The translations under genes and the position numbers were made by a program. 64,000 nucleotides of DNA from Azospirillum canadense (lineage in GTDB: Bacteria; Pseudomonadota; Alphaproteobacteria; Azospirillales; Azospirillaceae), in NCBI RefSeq assembly GCF_025961225.1, contig NZ_JAOQNG010000007.1, forward strand, positions 82,001 to 146,000. Reading direction: 5' to 3'. A model generated the notes under the pieces. The model had not been told where the DNA came from. It saw nothing but the letters and a program-made list of their open reading frames with translations, and ran no database searches. Positions 45,932 through 55,186 of this stretch are shown piece by piece; the first letter of the stretch is position 1, and every line of letters begins with the position of its first letter.

Positions 45932-47521
45932 TCAGGCGCCGAGGCCGAGCGAACCGGGGTTCATCAGGCCCTGCGGATCGACGGCGCGCTTCACGTCTTC
46001 CAGCAGCGACCAGGTCTCAGGGGTCAGGATTTCGCGGAAGGGATAGTCGCGGGCGACCTGCCAGCTGACGCCGCCGAGGCTCGCGTAGAGTTCCTGCGTG
46101 CCGCGGCGCAGCTCCGCCACCGCGTTGCGCGCGGCGGGGTTGGCCGGTCGTCCCATCCAGGGGCGCACCACCTCCTCGCCCAAGCTGGCGGCGTGCAGCG
46201 GGGTGATCTCGTCCTCCCAATAGAAGGCCGGCTCCAGGAAGAAGTCGTTGCCGACCGTCATGGTCATGACGGAGTAGACGATGCCGTGCTGCTCCATGAA
46301 GGCGCGCTTCTCCGCGAAGAAGGCGTCGTTGGCGGCAACGACCTTATCGGCCTCGCCCAGCGGGAACAGGGCGTGGATGGGGACCCAGCGCTGGCCCTCC
46401 CGCCCCAGCATGCCGCGCACCGGCCCGAAGGGCTTGGAGCGCATCACCTTCGGCACGCTGTTCTCGATCTCCGTGCCGTGGCGGGCACCGATGGCGCGCA
46501 GCGTCTCCATGGATTCCCGCAGCTGGGTGGGGCTGCGGCCCTCCACGACGAGGTGCAGGGTGAAATTGTGCGCCTTCAGGAAGGCGGTGCCGCTGGTCGC
46601 GACGCTCAGCGCGTCCTTGGCGCCCTGGAACAGCGACTTGCCCGCCTTGGCGACGTTGCCCAGCGTCTTCAGCCCGTCGGACAGCTTGTTGACGCTGGCC
46701 GAATGCTCGACCTTCGTGCGGTCGATGCCGAAGCCTTCCGACACGCAACGGGTGCGGGCCATCTCAGTTTGCGCCGCGGCCATCGCCTGCATGGTGGCGA
46801 AGCCGAAGGACAGGAAGTCGACATGCTCCGGGCGCGGGTTGAGGCGCAGCGTCGCCGCGACCTTCATGCCCATCGCCCCGTTGTCGCCCAGGAACAGCCC
46901 GGTCAGGTCGGGGCCGCCGGAGCGCGTGAAGGGCTTGGTGCCGACGCGGCCGCCCGACCCGGTGGTGACCACGCGCCCGTCGGCCAGCACCACCGTGACG
47001 CCCAGCACCGTTTCCGCCACCGTGCCGTTCAGCGCGGAGCCGAAGAAGGCGCTGCCCTGCGACAGGGCGCCGCCGATGGTGGCGTTGATGCCGGACAGCG
47101 GCCCCCAATAGCCGGTGCGCAGGCCGGTGCCCTCCAGCGCCTCGTTCAGCGCGGCCCAGGTGCAGCCGGTCTCCACCGTCACGTACATGCTGTCGGTGTT
47201 GAGGTCGAGGATGCGGTTCAGGCGGCGCCCGTCGATGACGACCGAGTCCGGCCGCTTCGGCAGGTACCCCTTGGTGTAGGACATGCCACCGCCGCGCGGC
47301 ACGACCGCCACCCCGGCCTGGTGCGCGGCGCGGACGGTGGCGGCGACCTCCTCCCGGCTGCGGGGCAGGGCGATGGCGAGCGGCGGGATGCCCGGCTGCC
47401 AGAAGACGTCGTTGGCGTAGTAGTTGCGGCTCTTCTCGTCATCCAGCAGACCGTCGGGGCCGAGCGCTGCGCGCAGGGCGTCCAGCAGGGTGGCCGTGCC
47501 TTCGAGGGCGGCGATGCTCAT
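45932..47521 (-). CDS. FAD-binding oxidoreductase (vanillyl-alcohol oxidase superfamily)
   Basis: A 529-residue flavoprotein with the FAD_binding_4 domain (VVPRGGGMSYTKGYLP; TGYWGPLSGINATIGGALS) and a substrate cap of the FAD-oxidase_C kind. More like the 4-cresol/vanillyl-alcohol or alkyl-glycerone group than like the GlcD-type protein at 37093; the two share under half their pattern by eye. It sits between the metallo-hydrolase and the LeuC-like gene. The substrate is unknown; an alcohol or hydroxy acid is probable. Confidence 0.84.
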   Translation of the reverse strand: MSIAALEGTATLLDALRAALGPDGLLDDEKSRNYYANDVFWQPGIPPLAIALPRSREEVAATVRAAHQAGVAVVPRGGGMSYTKGYLPKRPDSVVIDGRRLNRILDLNTDSMYVTVETGCTWAALNEALEGTGLRTGYWGPLSGINATIGGALSQGSAFFGSALNGTVAETVLGVTVVLADGRVVTTGSGGRVGTKPFTRSGGPDLTGLFLGDNGAMGMKVAATLRLNPRPEHVDFLSFGFATMQAMAAAQTEMARTRCVSEGFGIDRTKVEHSASVNKLSDGLKTLGNVAKAGKSLFQGAKDALSVATSGTAFLKAHNFTLHLVVEGRSPTQLRESMETLRAIGARHGTEIENSVPKVMRSKPFGPVRGMLGREGQRWVPIHALFPLGEADKVVAANDAFFAEKRAFMEQHGIVYSVMTMTVGNDFFLEPAFYWEDEITPLHAASLGEEVVRPWMGRPANPAARNAVAELRRGTQELYASLGGVSWQVARDYPFREILTPETWSLLEDVKRAVDPQGLMNPGSLGLGA

Positions 47522-47586
47522 GGCGTGTCTCTCTGCGTCTGGGGCGGTGGACCGCCCGTCAATCGGTGGCCGTCAATCGCTGGCCG

Positions 47587-48483
47587 TCAGACCGTTTCGG
47601 TCAGCGGCTCGAACACGAACTCCTCGCCGCGGCGGCGCACATGGCCCGTGTGGGGCGCGCCGAAATGGGCGGGGAAGACCAGCGCGCCGCGGTCGGCGGC
47701 GTGGTCCAGCAGGCGGCGGCGCGTCGCCACGGCCTGCGCCTGGTCCTCGCAGAAGCGGCTGTTCCAGTCCGGCCGGCGCACCTGCATCGGCTGGTGCAGG
47801 CAGTCGCCGGTGAAGTAGGCGGCGTGGCGGTCGGACTCCAGCCGGACGAACATCTGCCCGGCGGTGTGGCCCGGCGCCAGCTCCACGGACAGCCCGTCCA
47901 GGATGCGGTCGCCGTCGTCGATCAGTTCGACCTGCCCGGCCTCCCAGACCGGAAGCACGCTGTCCTCCATCACCGGCCCGTTGCCCGGCATGCCGACGAG
48001 CCCGCCGGTGGGCGAGCGCCAGTGCTCCCACTCCTGCGCGCCGTAGATGTAGCGCGCGTTGGGGAAGGTCGGGACCCAGCGGCCGTCCACCAGCTGCGTG
48101 TTCCAGCCGACATGGTCGATGTGCAGGTGGGTGTTGATGACCAGCGTCACCTCCTCCGGCCGGACGCCGGCTTCGGCGAGGCGCTGGAGGTAGGGCTTGT
48201 CCAGCATGTGGAAGCGCTCGAAGCCCGGCGTGTGCCGTTCCTTGCCGTTGCCGCAGCCGGTGTCGATCAGGATCACGTGGCGGTCGGTGCGGATCAGCCA
48301 GGAATGCATGCTCGACATCAGGCGCCGCGACGCCGGGTCGAGGAAATTCGGTTCGGCCAGATCGGGATTCTCGGCGAAGATCGCCTCGTCGTAGGCGGGA
48401 AAGAGGAACGCGGGGTCGAAGCCCGGCGTCAGCATTTCCTCGATCCGCGTGACCGTGAACGCACCCATGGCGATGGTGTGCAT
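47587..48483 (-). CDS. Metallo-beta-lactamase-fold hydrolase (lactonase-like)
   Basis: A 298-residue MBL-fold hydrolase. The two-metal site is complete: HLHIDH in VINTHLHIDHVGWN, the His in PGHTAGQMF, the Asp in YFTGDCLHQP and the His in PAHFGAPHTGH. This pattern and the long cap are as in lactonases of the AHL-lactonase class, though many relatives cleave other esters. First gene of the ten-gene minus-strand unit, divergent from the IclR gene across a 293-base gap. Lactone opening would suit the hydroxyacid genes nearby. Confidence 0.84.
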   Translation of the reverse strand: MHTIAMGAFTVTRIEEMLTPGFDPAFLFPAYDEAIFAENPDLAEPNFLDPASRRLMSSMHSWLIRTDRHVILIDTGCGNGKERHTPGFERFHMLDKPYLQRLAEAGVRPEEVTLVINTHLHIDHVGWNTQLVDGRWVPTFPNARYIYGAQEWEHWRSPTGGLVGMPGNGPVMEDSVLPVWEAGQVELIDDGDRILDGLSVELAPGHTAGQMFVRLESDRHAAYFTGDCLHQPMQVRRPDWNSRFCEDQAQAVATRRRLLDHAADRGALVFPAHFGAPHTGHVRRRGEEFVFEPLTETV

Positions 48484-48560
48484 GTCTCTTCCCCTCGTTC
48501 CTGCTCAGTGCGACTGGTCAGGGAGCGCCGCGGCAGTGCGGCCGCTTTATTTTGTTTGTT

Positions 48561-48625
48561 GGCAAAGGAAACCATTTGCCCGGCATCGTGTCAACAGGCA
48601 AAATAGGTGTCATGGTTTGACACGA
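48561..48625. promoter_or_regulatory. Operator-like repeats between the MBL-fold and IclR genes
   Basis: Two nested symmetric sites lie in the AT-richer part of the divergent gap 48484-48776. One is GGCAAA (48561-48566) with TTTGCC (48575-48580). The other is TCGTGTCAA (48586-48594) with TTGACACGA (48617-48625), a 9-bp perfect inverted repeat. Part of this, GTGTCAACAG (48588-48597), recurs inverted at 51388-51397. They are good candidates for IclR binding sites. Confidence 0.5.
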
Positions 48626-48776
48626 CGCGCTCGACGGACACGCGTGCTGCGGGTAGATTGGGTTCAGCTTGCGGGACGGCGTGTCGAACCCTCATCCTAC
48701 CGGGGCGGGAAGAGCCCGGTCGGTTGCTCCCCTGCCGGGGCACGAAAACGGGGACATTCACAAGGGGCTTTGACGT

Positions 48777-49649
48777 ATGGACAGCGAACAGGACGACTTC
48801 CAGGGATCGGGGCAGGGAACGGACCAGGGAACGGAGAAGAACGGCCTCAGCGTCCGCGCCGTGTCGCGCGCTCTGGCGGTGCTGCGCAGCTTTTACCAGG
48901 AGGGTCCCTCGCTCTCGCTGACCGAGGTCGCGGGGGCTGCGAAGCTCGACAAGGGGACGGCGCGGCGCATCCTCCTCACCCTGGTGCAGGACGGGTTCGC
49001 GGTGTTCGACGCGCAGAGCCAGAAATACAGCCTGGGGCTGGAGATCCTGAAGCTGGCCGGCGCCGTGCCGGAGCGGCGCGATCTGCGCCAACTCGCCTCC
49101 GGCATCCTGTCGCGGCTGGCCAAGGCCACGGGCAGCACGGTGTTCCTGTCGGTCTACCACGACGGTTCGGCGGTCTGCCTGGACCAGTTCCACAGCGACC
49201 GCTCGGTGGAGGTGCGCTGGTGGATCGTCGGCGGGCAACTGCCGATGAATTGCGGGGCGGCGCCGCGCGTGCTGCTGGCCTACCTGCCGGAGGACGAGGT
49301 GGGGCGGGTGCTGGACCGCGGCACCACGCGCCTGACCCCCTTCACCACCACCGACCCCGGCGCCCTGATGAAGGAGTTGGCGGAGGTGCGGGAGCGCGGC
49401 TGGTCGATCGCGGTCGACGACGTCATCGAAGGGCTGGCGGCCATCGCCATGCCGCTGTTCGACCCGGACGGCCGGATGATCGCTGCGGTCAGCCTGACCG
49501 GCCTGACTCCGCACATCGTGCGCAATGGCCAGCCCGCCTTCCTGGAGGAACTGCGCGGCGCGGTGCGGGAGATTTCCGCCAGCCTCTACTCCCATTCCGT
49601 CCCGCCGCTGCACCGGGCCGCCCGCGCGCAGTCGGCGCTGGGGGACTGA
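48777..49649 (+). CDS. IclR family transcriptional regulator
   Basis: A 290-residue IclR-type regulator. An N-terminal winged helix (residues 25-90: AVSRALAVLRSFYQEGPSLS, then AKLDKGTARRILLTLV) is followed by a GAF-like effector domain (GSTVFLSVYHDGSAVCLDQF to the AAVSLTG strand). IclR proteins sense small acids or aromatics. It lies between two catabolic units (37093-48483 and 49708-56591), and a motif shared by both intergenic regions makes it the likely controller of both. The effector is unknown. Confidence 0.88.
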   Translation: MDSEQDDFQGSGQGTDQGTEKNGLSVRAVSRALAVLRSFYQEGPSLSLTEVAGAAKLDKGTARRILLTLVQDGFAVFDAQSQKYSLGLEILKLAGAVPERRDLRQLASGILSRLAKATGSTVFLSVYHDGSAVCLDQFHSDRSVEVRWWIVGGQLPMNCGAAPRVLLAYLPEDEVGRVLDRGTTRLTPFTTTDPGALMKELAEVRERGWSIAVDDVIEGLAAIAMPLFDPDGRMIAAVSLTGLTPHIVRNGQPAFLEELRGAVREISASLYSHSVPPLHRAARAQSALGD

Positions 49650-49707
49650 AGCAACGGTGAAACGGAACCCGCGTGTCACGCTGTGGCACGCGGTTCGTTT
49701 TGGGGGC

Positions 49708-51303
49708 TCAGGCCGGCGCAACCGGGTTGCCGCGCAGGAAGGCGTCATAGAGGGCGATCGTCTGGCGCACAGCCTTGTCGCCTTGCGCGGGGTACCAGAC
49801 GGTCGCCGGAGTGCCGGTCACCTGGGTGCCGGCGGGAGCCAGTTGCTTCGCTTCGGCCAGACCTTCGACCAGCATGTCGGCCGGGCCGGCGCAGATCAGG
49901 GCTGGGCGGGTCAGCCGCGGCAGGCGCGCGCGCGTGTCGTAGCGGAAGGCGGCACGGTAGGAGCGGTCGTAATGCGACCCGCTGGACAGTAGCCCCATCG
50001 TCCAGGCGTGCAGCACCGCCGCGTCGGGCACGCCGATGGAGCGGACGGCGTCGCGCTGCTGCCGGTACCACGGCCAGAACAGGAACATGTCGCGCCGCAT
50101 GTTCCAGGCGTGCAGCAGGTGCAGGCCCCAGCGGTCCGGGCGGAGGGCGGGGAAGTAATGGTCGAGGATGTCCGCGCTGAAGCTCGGCGGGATCAGCACG
50201 GGGGCTTCCAGCACCACGCGGCCGATCCGTTCGGGATGGCGCACGGTCAGTTCCAGCGCCACCAGCGCCCCGGTATGGGTGCCCCACAGATCAAACGATT
50301 CGAGGCCCAGCGCGTCGGCGACGGCGAGTGCGTCGTCGGCAAGCACGCCGATGTCGACCTCCCGCTCCGGCTTGTCGGAATCGCCGTTGCCGAGATAGTC
50401 GGGGGCGATGACCTCTCGTCCATCCGCCAGCCCGTGCAGCAGCGGAAGCAGCGGCGCCGACGAGCCCGGCGCGGATTGCAGGGCGAGCAGCGGCCGACCG
50501 CGCCCGGCGCGGCGCAGATGGACGCGCCCCTGCGGCGTATCGACGTAGTCGTGCCAGACCGCCGCGGGGTCCGCGAAGGGACGGGTTGGCGGCAGCGGCC
50601 GGCTCGCCGGACGGCCGGATGCGGCGGGAGCCAGCGCGTCGCCGAGCGCTTCCACACCGGTGAACCGTTGCGCGTTGCCGACGGCCGTGACCGTGGGCAT
50701 GGCGTCGATGCACAGGCTCCACAGCGCCTCGTAGCGCTCTGGCGCCGTGGCGGCGGTGCGGAGCATGGCGTCGAGCGCCGCCGGATCGGGCAGGGGCGCG
50801 CCTTGCGCGGCCGGACGGTGGGGATCGCGCGGGTCGAGCACATGGGCGTCGCGCAGATGGGCCCACAGCACGGCCAGATGGGTGCCGTCGTCGCGCACCG
50901 TGAGCGGCGCCGGGCGCAGGCCGCGCACGGCCCAGCCCTCCGCGACCTCCACGCCGACCAGCAGGACGCCATCGGGCGTCCATGGTTCCGTCACGGCCAA
51001 GGCCAACGGGGCGGCGAGGTCGAAGGCCAGCAGCGGGCAGGGGGGCAGACCGAGCGCGTTCGCCGCGTCGGCGATCCGCCGGGCGAGCGCGGGCACATCC
51101 TCCGCCCACACCGCCGCGGACCCGCCGGTGCCCGGCAGTTCCACCGCGGTGACCGTCCAGCCAGGCAGGGCGCGGGACAGCGTGTCCGCGCAGACGGAGG
51201 CGGCGGTGATCAGGCCCGGCAGGACCAGGAGATCGGGGCCGGAACCGCTGCGCCAGACGCGCAACTGGCCCTCTGCGGTGGTGACGTAATGGGGGGTGGG
51301 CAT
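49708..51303 (-). CDS. Tandem alpha/beta-hydrolase-fold protein lacking the nucleophile Ser
   Basis: A 531-residue protein with two alpha/beta-hydrolase halves. The first (residues 1-215: LLVLPGLITAASV, LLAFDLAAPLALAV) has no GXSXG elbow. The second (about 230-531: LALQSAPGSSAPLLP, VIAPDYLGNGDSDKP) has the elbow sequence GTHTG, with His 343 where the Ser should be. So the chain looks catalytically unusual or inactive as a Ser hydrolase. Start ATG 51303 (MPTPHYVTTAEGQL); a longer frame exists upstream but runs into the shared regulatory repeats. Divergent from the CoA-ligase gene. Confidence 0.78.
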   Translation of the reverse strand: MPTPHYVTTAEGQLRVWRSGSGPDLLVLPGLITAASVCADTLSRALPGWTVTAVELPGTGGSAAVWAEDVPALARRIADAANALGLPPCPLLAFDLAAPLALAVTEPWTPDGVLLVGVEVAEGWAVRGLRPAPLTVRDDGTHLAVLWAHLRDAHVLDPRDPHRPAAQGAPLPDPAALDAMLRTAATAPERYEALWSLCIDAMPTVTAVGNAQRFTGVEALGDALAPAASGRPASRPLPPTRPFADPAAVWHDYVDTPQGRVHLRRAGRGRPLLALQSAPGSSAPLLPLLHGLADGREVIAPDYLGNGDSDKPEREVDIGVLADDALAVADALGLESFDLWGTHTGALVALELTVRHPERIGRVVLEAPVLIPPSFSADILDHYFPALRPDRWGLHLLHAWNMRRDMFLFWPWYRQQRDAVRSIGVPDAAVLHAWTMGLLSSGSHYDRSYRAAFRYDTRARLPRLTRPALICAGPADMLVEGLAEAKQLAPAGTQVTGTPATVWYPAQGDKAVRQTIALYDAFLRGNPVAPA

Positions 51304-51352
51304 GCGTCTGCTCCCTGGATCGGGCCGGTCGGGCGGCCGCCGCCGGCTATTG

Positions 51353-51397
51353 TTGCCAACCATTGTTGTGGTGGCAAACTGTGACGTCTGTTGACAC
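51353..51397. promoter_or_regulatory. Operator-like repeats between the hydrolase and CoA-ligase genes
   Basis: TTGCCA (51353-51358) with TGGCAA (51372-51377) forms an inverted repeat, followed by CTGTTGACAC (51388-51397). The latter is the exact reverse complement of the 10-mer at 48588-48597 upstream of the IclR gene. The position between two divergent transcription starts suits an operator for both. Confidence 0.5.
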
Positions 51398-51495
51398 TCA
51401 GTTCACAGGATGACATTATTTTTGGAAGAGCGACAAGTGCAATGCGGCAGCGGTCGCCAACCAAATCAGCAACAAAGCAGTGGGGGAGGATCGGC

Positions 51496-53103
51496 ATGGC
51501 TTGGCCGGACGGATCGGGCGCCGCCAAACGGCGTGAGCTGCTTTTTGGAACGCGTTTCGTGCCGTGCTACAGCGAGCGTCCGCCCACCATCGACGCGATG
51601 TTCCGCGCGGCGGTCGCCCGCCGCCCCGATGGGGAGGCGGTGGTGGACGGCGAGCGGCGGTTCACCTATCGCGACCTCGACGCCCAGGTGACGCGCGTGG
51701 CCGGCGCGCTGCTGGCGCGCGGCCTGCGGCCGGGCGATCGCATGGCGATCATCCTGCACAACCGGGCGGAGTTCCTGCTGGCGCTGCTGGCCGCGGCGCG
51801 CGCCGGCATCGTCGCGGTGCCGGTCGGCGCGCGGGAACAGCGGCCGGGCATCGCGGCCATACTCCAGGACTGCGGTGCCTCCGGGCTGGTGTTCGAGGCG
51901 TCGCTGGCCGAGCGCATGCCCTCGGCGGAGGAGGTGCCGTCGCTGGCACTGCGTCTGTCGGTCGGCGGCGGTGCGGAGGGCAACCAATCCCTCGAAGCCC
52001 TGCTGGACGGCGAGAGCGACGCGCCGGTCGCCACGGCGCCGCAGCGGGAGGAAGACACCGCCGTCATGCTCTACACCTCCGGCACCACCGGCAAGCCGAA
52101 GGGTGCCCTGCTGGCCCATGTGAACATCGTCCATTCCGCCATGCATTTCGAGGAATGCTGGGATTACGGCGAGGGTGAGCGGACGGTGCTTGCGGTTCCG
52201 GCCTCCCACGTCACGGGGCTGGTCGCCGTCGTCATGTCGATGATCCGCGTCGCCGGCTGCATCGTCCTGATGCCGGCCTTCGATGTCGACGGGTTCCTCA
52301 CCCTAGCGAGCCGGGAGCGCATGACCACCACCATCCTGGTGCCGGCCATGTACAACCTCTGCCTGCTGCGCGGCGACTTCACCCGCTACGACCTGTCGGC
52401 CTGGCGGATCGGCGGCTTCGGCGGCGCGCCGATGCCCGAGGCGACGGTGGAGGCGATGGCGCAGCGGCTGCCGGACCTGCACCTGCTGAACGCCTACGGT
52501 GCCACCGAATGCGCCACGATCATCTCCGTGGTTCCGATCGGCCACACCCGCGCCTGCCTGGATTCGGTCGGCATGTGCGTGCCTTGCGGCGACCTGCGGA
52601 TCGTCGACGAGCAGGGCCGCGAATGCCCGCCCGGCGTGAGCGGGGAGGTGTGGATCCGCGGCCCCATGACGATCCGCGGTTATTGGAACCGCGAGGAAGC
52701 GACGCGCGACAGCTTCGTCGACGGCTATTGGCGGTCCGGCGACATCGGCGCGCTGGACGCCCAGGGCTATCTGCGGCTGTTCGACCGCAAGAACGACGTC
52801 ATCAACCGCGGCGGCCACAAGATCTACAGCGTCGAGGTCGAGAACCTGCTGGTCCGCCACCCCGACGTGGTGGAGGCCGCGGTGGTCGCCCACCCCGACC
52901 CGGTGCTGGGTGAGAAGATCCACGTCTTCGTGATCTCGAAGTCGGGCGCCCTGACGGAGGGGGAGGTGCGGGACTTCTGCCGGGCCAGCCTCGCCGAATA
53001 CAAGGTGCCCGACTATGTGACGATGCTCGGCGAGTCGCTGCCGCGCAACGCCAACGGCAAGGTCACCAAGCGGGTGCTGCGCGATCAGGTGGCCGGGGCG
53101 TGA
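51496..53103 (+). CDS. Acyl-CoA ligase (AMP-forming, LvaE-like)
   Basis: A 535-residue adenylate-forming ligase activating a carboxylic acid to its CoA ester. Motifs: the P-loop YTSGTTGKPKG, YGATECA, the Asp of WRSGDIG, the hinge DRKNDVINRGGHKI, and the catalytic Lys near the end in PRNANGKVTK. The start ATG 51496 is chosen for GGGGGAGGA five bases upstream; the open frame starts earlier at a TTG with no site. First gene of a plus-strand unit with SDR, acyl-CoA dehydrogenase, kinase and DUF6285, the content of the levulinate operon, where LvaE makes the CoA ester. Confidence 0.88.
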   Translation: MAWPDGSGAAKRRELLFGTRFVPCYSERPPTIDAMFRAAVARRPDGEAVVDGERRFTYRDLDAQVTRVAGALLARGLRPGDRMAIILHNRAEFLLALLAAARAGIVAVPVGAREQRPGIAAILQDCGASGLVFEASLAERMPSAEEVPSLALRLSVGGGAEGNQSLEALLDGESDAPVATAPQREEDTAVMLYTSGTTGKPKGALLAHVNIVHSAMHFEECWDYGEGERTVLAVPASHVTGLVAVVMSMIRVAGCIVLMPAFDVDGFLTLASRERMTTTILVPAMYNLCLLRGDFTRYDLSAWRIGGFGGAPMPEATVEAMAQRLPDLHLLNAYGATECATIISVVPIGHTRACLDSVGMCVPCGDLRIVDEQGRECPPGVSGEVWIRGPMTIRGYWNREEATRDSFVDGYWRSGDIGALDAQGYLRLFDRKNDVINRGGHKIYSVEVENLLVRHPDVVEAAVVAHPDPVLGEKIHVFVISKSGALTEGEVRDFCRASLAEYKVPDYVTMLGESLPRNANGKVTKRVLRDQVAGA

Positions 53104-53175
53104 CGTCAGGACGCGATCCTGGCGTATGATGGTCGACGCACAACGCGGCAAAGCAAGAATTCCAAGGGAGGGGGC

Positions 53176-53955
53176 ATGAGCGTCACCATCGACCTCAACG
53201 GGAAGACCGCGCTCGTCACCGGGGCGTCCAGCGGGCTGGGCCGGCATTTCGCGGGCGTGCTGGCGCGGGCCGGCGCGCGGGTGGCGCTGGCCGCCCGGCG
53301 AACCGACGCGCTGGCGGACACGCGCGCGGCCATCGAAGCATCCATCGGGGTGGCGGGCGGCAGCGCCGTCACCGTCGCCATGGACGTCACCGACCCGGAC
53401 TCCGTGCGCGACGGCGTCGCGGAGGCGGCCGCGGCGCTGGGCCGGATCGACATCCTGGTCAACAACGCCGGCGTCACCATCACCCGCCCCTTCCTCGACA
53501 TGGAGGAGGAGGAGTGGGAGCGCGTGGTCGACACCAACCTGACCGGCTGCGCCCGCGTTGCCCGCGCCGTGGCCCGGCGCATGCGCGACGACGGAACCGG
53601 CGGGGCGATCGTCAACATCGCCTCCATCCTCGGGCTGCGGGTGGCGGGGCAGGTGTCGTCCTACATCGCGTCCAAGGGCGGGCTGGTTCAGCTGACCCGC
53701 GCAATGGCGCTGGAGCTGGCGCGCCACAACATCCGCGTCAACGCGCTGTGCCCGGGCTATCTGGAAACCGAGTTGAACTCGGACTTCTTCGCCACCGACG
53801 CCGGCAAGACCTTGATCAAGCGCATCCCGCAGCGCCGCCTCGGCCGGTTGGACGAGTTGGACGTGCCGCTCCTCCTGCTGTGCTCCGACGCCGGGTCCTA
53901 CATGACCGGGTCGATGCTGACCGTGGACGGCGGGCACATGGTGTCGTCGCTGTAA
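53176..53955 (+). CDS. SDR family dehydrogenase (LvaD-like position)
   Basis: A 259-residue short-chain dehydrogenase. Cofactor loop TGASSGLGRHFA, NNAGV, catalytic Ser (NIASILGL), and Tyr-Lys in YIASKGG; the C-terminus GGHMVSSL is normal. In the levulinate pathway the equivalent enzyme reduces the 4-keto group of levulinyl-CoA to 4-hydroxyvaleryl-CoA. Here that role is inferred from the gene set. It lies 72 bases after the CoA-ligase gene, with AAGGGAGG before its ATG. Confidence 0.86.
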   Translation: MSVTIDLNGKTALVTGASSGLGRHFAGVLARAGARVALAARRTDALADTRAAIEASIGVAGGSAVTVAMDVTDPDSVRDGVAEAAAALGRIDILVNNAGVTITRPFLDMEEEEWERVVDTNLTGCARVARAVARRMRDDGTGGAIVNIASILGLRVAGQVSSYIASKGGLVQLTRAMALELARHNIRVNALCPGYLETELNSDFFATDAGKTLIKRIPQRRLGRLDELDVPLLLLCSDAGSYMTGSMLTVDGGHMVSSL

Positions 53956-53989
53956 GAACAAACCGCCCCCGAGAATAAAGGCACACCCC

Positions 53990-55186
53990 ATGGACTTCAC
54001 CCTGTCCCCGGAGATCGAGGATTACCGGCGCCGCGTCCGCGCCTTCGTCGAGGAGGAGATCCTTCCCGTCGAGGCCGACCGTGCCAACTGGGACGAGCAC
54101 GAGAACATCACCGACGCGGCGCTGGAGACCCTCCGCGCCAAGGTGAAGGCCGCCGGGCTCTGGTCGCTTCAGGTGCCAAAGGAGCTGGGCGGGCACGGGC
54201 TGCCGATGGTCGGTGTCGCCGCCTGCTACGAGGAGATGAACCGCTCCATCTTCGGGCCGGTCTGCTTCAACGGCGCCGCTCCGGACGACGGCAACATGCG
54301 CCTGCTCAGCATGGTCGGCACGCCGGCGCAGAAGGAACGCTGGCTGATGCCGATCGTGGAGGGGCGCGTGCGCAGCGCCTTCGCGATGACGGAGCCGCAC
54401 CCCGGCGGCGGCTCCGACCCCTCGATGATGAAGACGAAAGCAGAGCGCAAGGGCGACCGCTGGGTGGTCACGGGCAGGAAGTGGTTCATCACTGGGGCGG
54501 ACGCGGCGCAGCACTTCATCCTGATGGCGCGCACGTCGGACGACAAGCGCAAGGGGCTGACCGCCTTCCTGTTCGACCGGGACCAGCCGGGCTGGCGCAT
54601 CGAGCGCCGCATCCCGATCATGGGGCCGGAGGAGCACGGCGGCCACTGCGAACTGATCTTCGACGGGCTGGAAATCCCCGACGAGAACGTGGTGATGAAC
54701 GTTGGCGACGGGCTGAAGGTCACCCAGATTCGCCTCGGCCCGGCGCGGCTGACCCACTGCATGCGCTGGACCGGGCTGGCCAAGCGCTGCCTGGAGATCG
54801 CCGGCGCCTATGTGAAGGAGCGTGAAAGCTTCGGCATCCCGCTGGCCGAGCATGAGGGCGTGCAGTGGATGCTGGGCGAGGCGGCGATGCAGATCGAGAT
54901 CGGCCGGCTGCTGACCATGAAGGCCGCTCACGCGCTCGACCACGGCAGCTACGCCCGCAAGGAAGTCTCGATGGCTAAGGTGCAGGTGGCCGACACGCTG
55001 TTCAAGGCGGTGGACACGGCCATCCAGCTGTGCGGCGCGCGCGGCTATTCCAAGGACACGGTGCTGGAGTGGATCTACCGCTACGCCCGTCAGGCCAAGC
55101 TGGTCGACGGCGCGTCGGAGGTGCACAAGATGGTGCTGAGCCGCAACTACCTGGCCGAGGGCGACGGCTTCTGGAGCTGGTCGTGA
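53990..55186 (+). CDS. Acyl-CoA dehydrogenase family protein (LvaC-like)
   Basis: A 398-residue flavoprotein of the acyl-CoA dehydrogenase fold (MDFTLSPEIEDYRRRVRAF). FAD/substrate segments are AFAMTEPHPGGGSDP, WFITGADAA and CGARGYSKDT, and the C-terminus has DGASEVHKMVLSRNYL. It is closest in pattern to the ACAD10/11-type proteins that work with an APH kinase. In that pathway the enzyme removes phosphate from 4-phosphoacyl-CoA on the way to the 2-enoyl/3-hydroxy form. Its stop overlaps the kinase start as GTGA. Confidence 0.87.
   Translation: MDFTLSPEIEDYRRRVRAFVEEEILPVEADRANWDEHENITDAALETLRAKVKAAGLWSLQVPKELGGHGLPMVGVAACYEEMNRSIFGPVCFNGAAPDDGNMRLLSMVGTPAQKERWLMPIVEGRVRSAFAMTEPHPGGGSDPSMMKTKAERKGDRWVVTGRKWFITGADAAQHFILMARTSDDKRKGLTAFLFDRDQPGWRIERRIPIMGPEEHGGHCELIFDGLEIPDENVVMNVGDGLKVTQIRLGPARLTHCMRWTGLAKRCLEIAGAYVKERESFGIPLAEHEGVQWMLGEAAMQIEIGRLLTMKAAHALDHGSYARKEVSMAKVQVADTLFKAVDTAIQLCGARGYSKDTVLEWIYRYARQAKLVDGASEVHKMVLSRNYLAEGDGFWSWS

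Noticed and set aside
44921..47818. A 965-residue plus-strand open frame
   Set aside because: Antisense to the LeuC-like and FAD-oxidase genes, which carry clear family motifs; the plus-strand product shows none.
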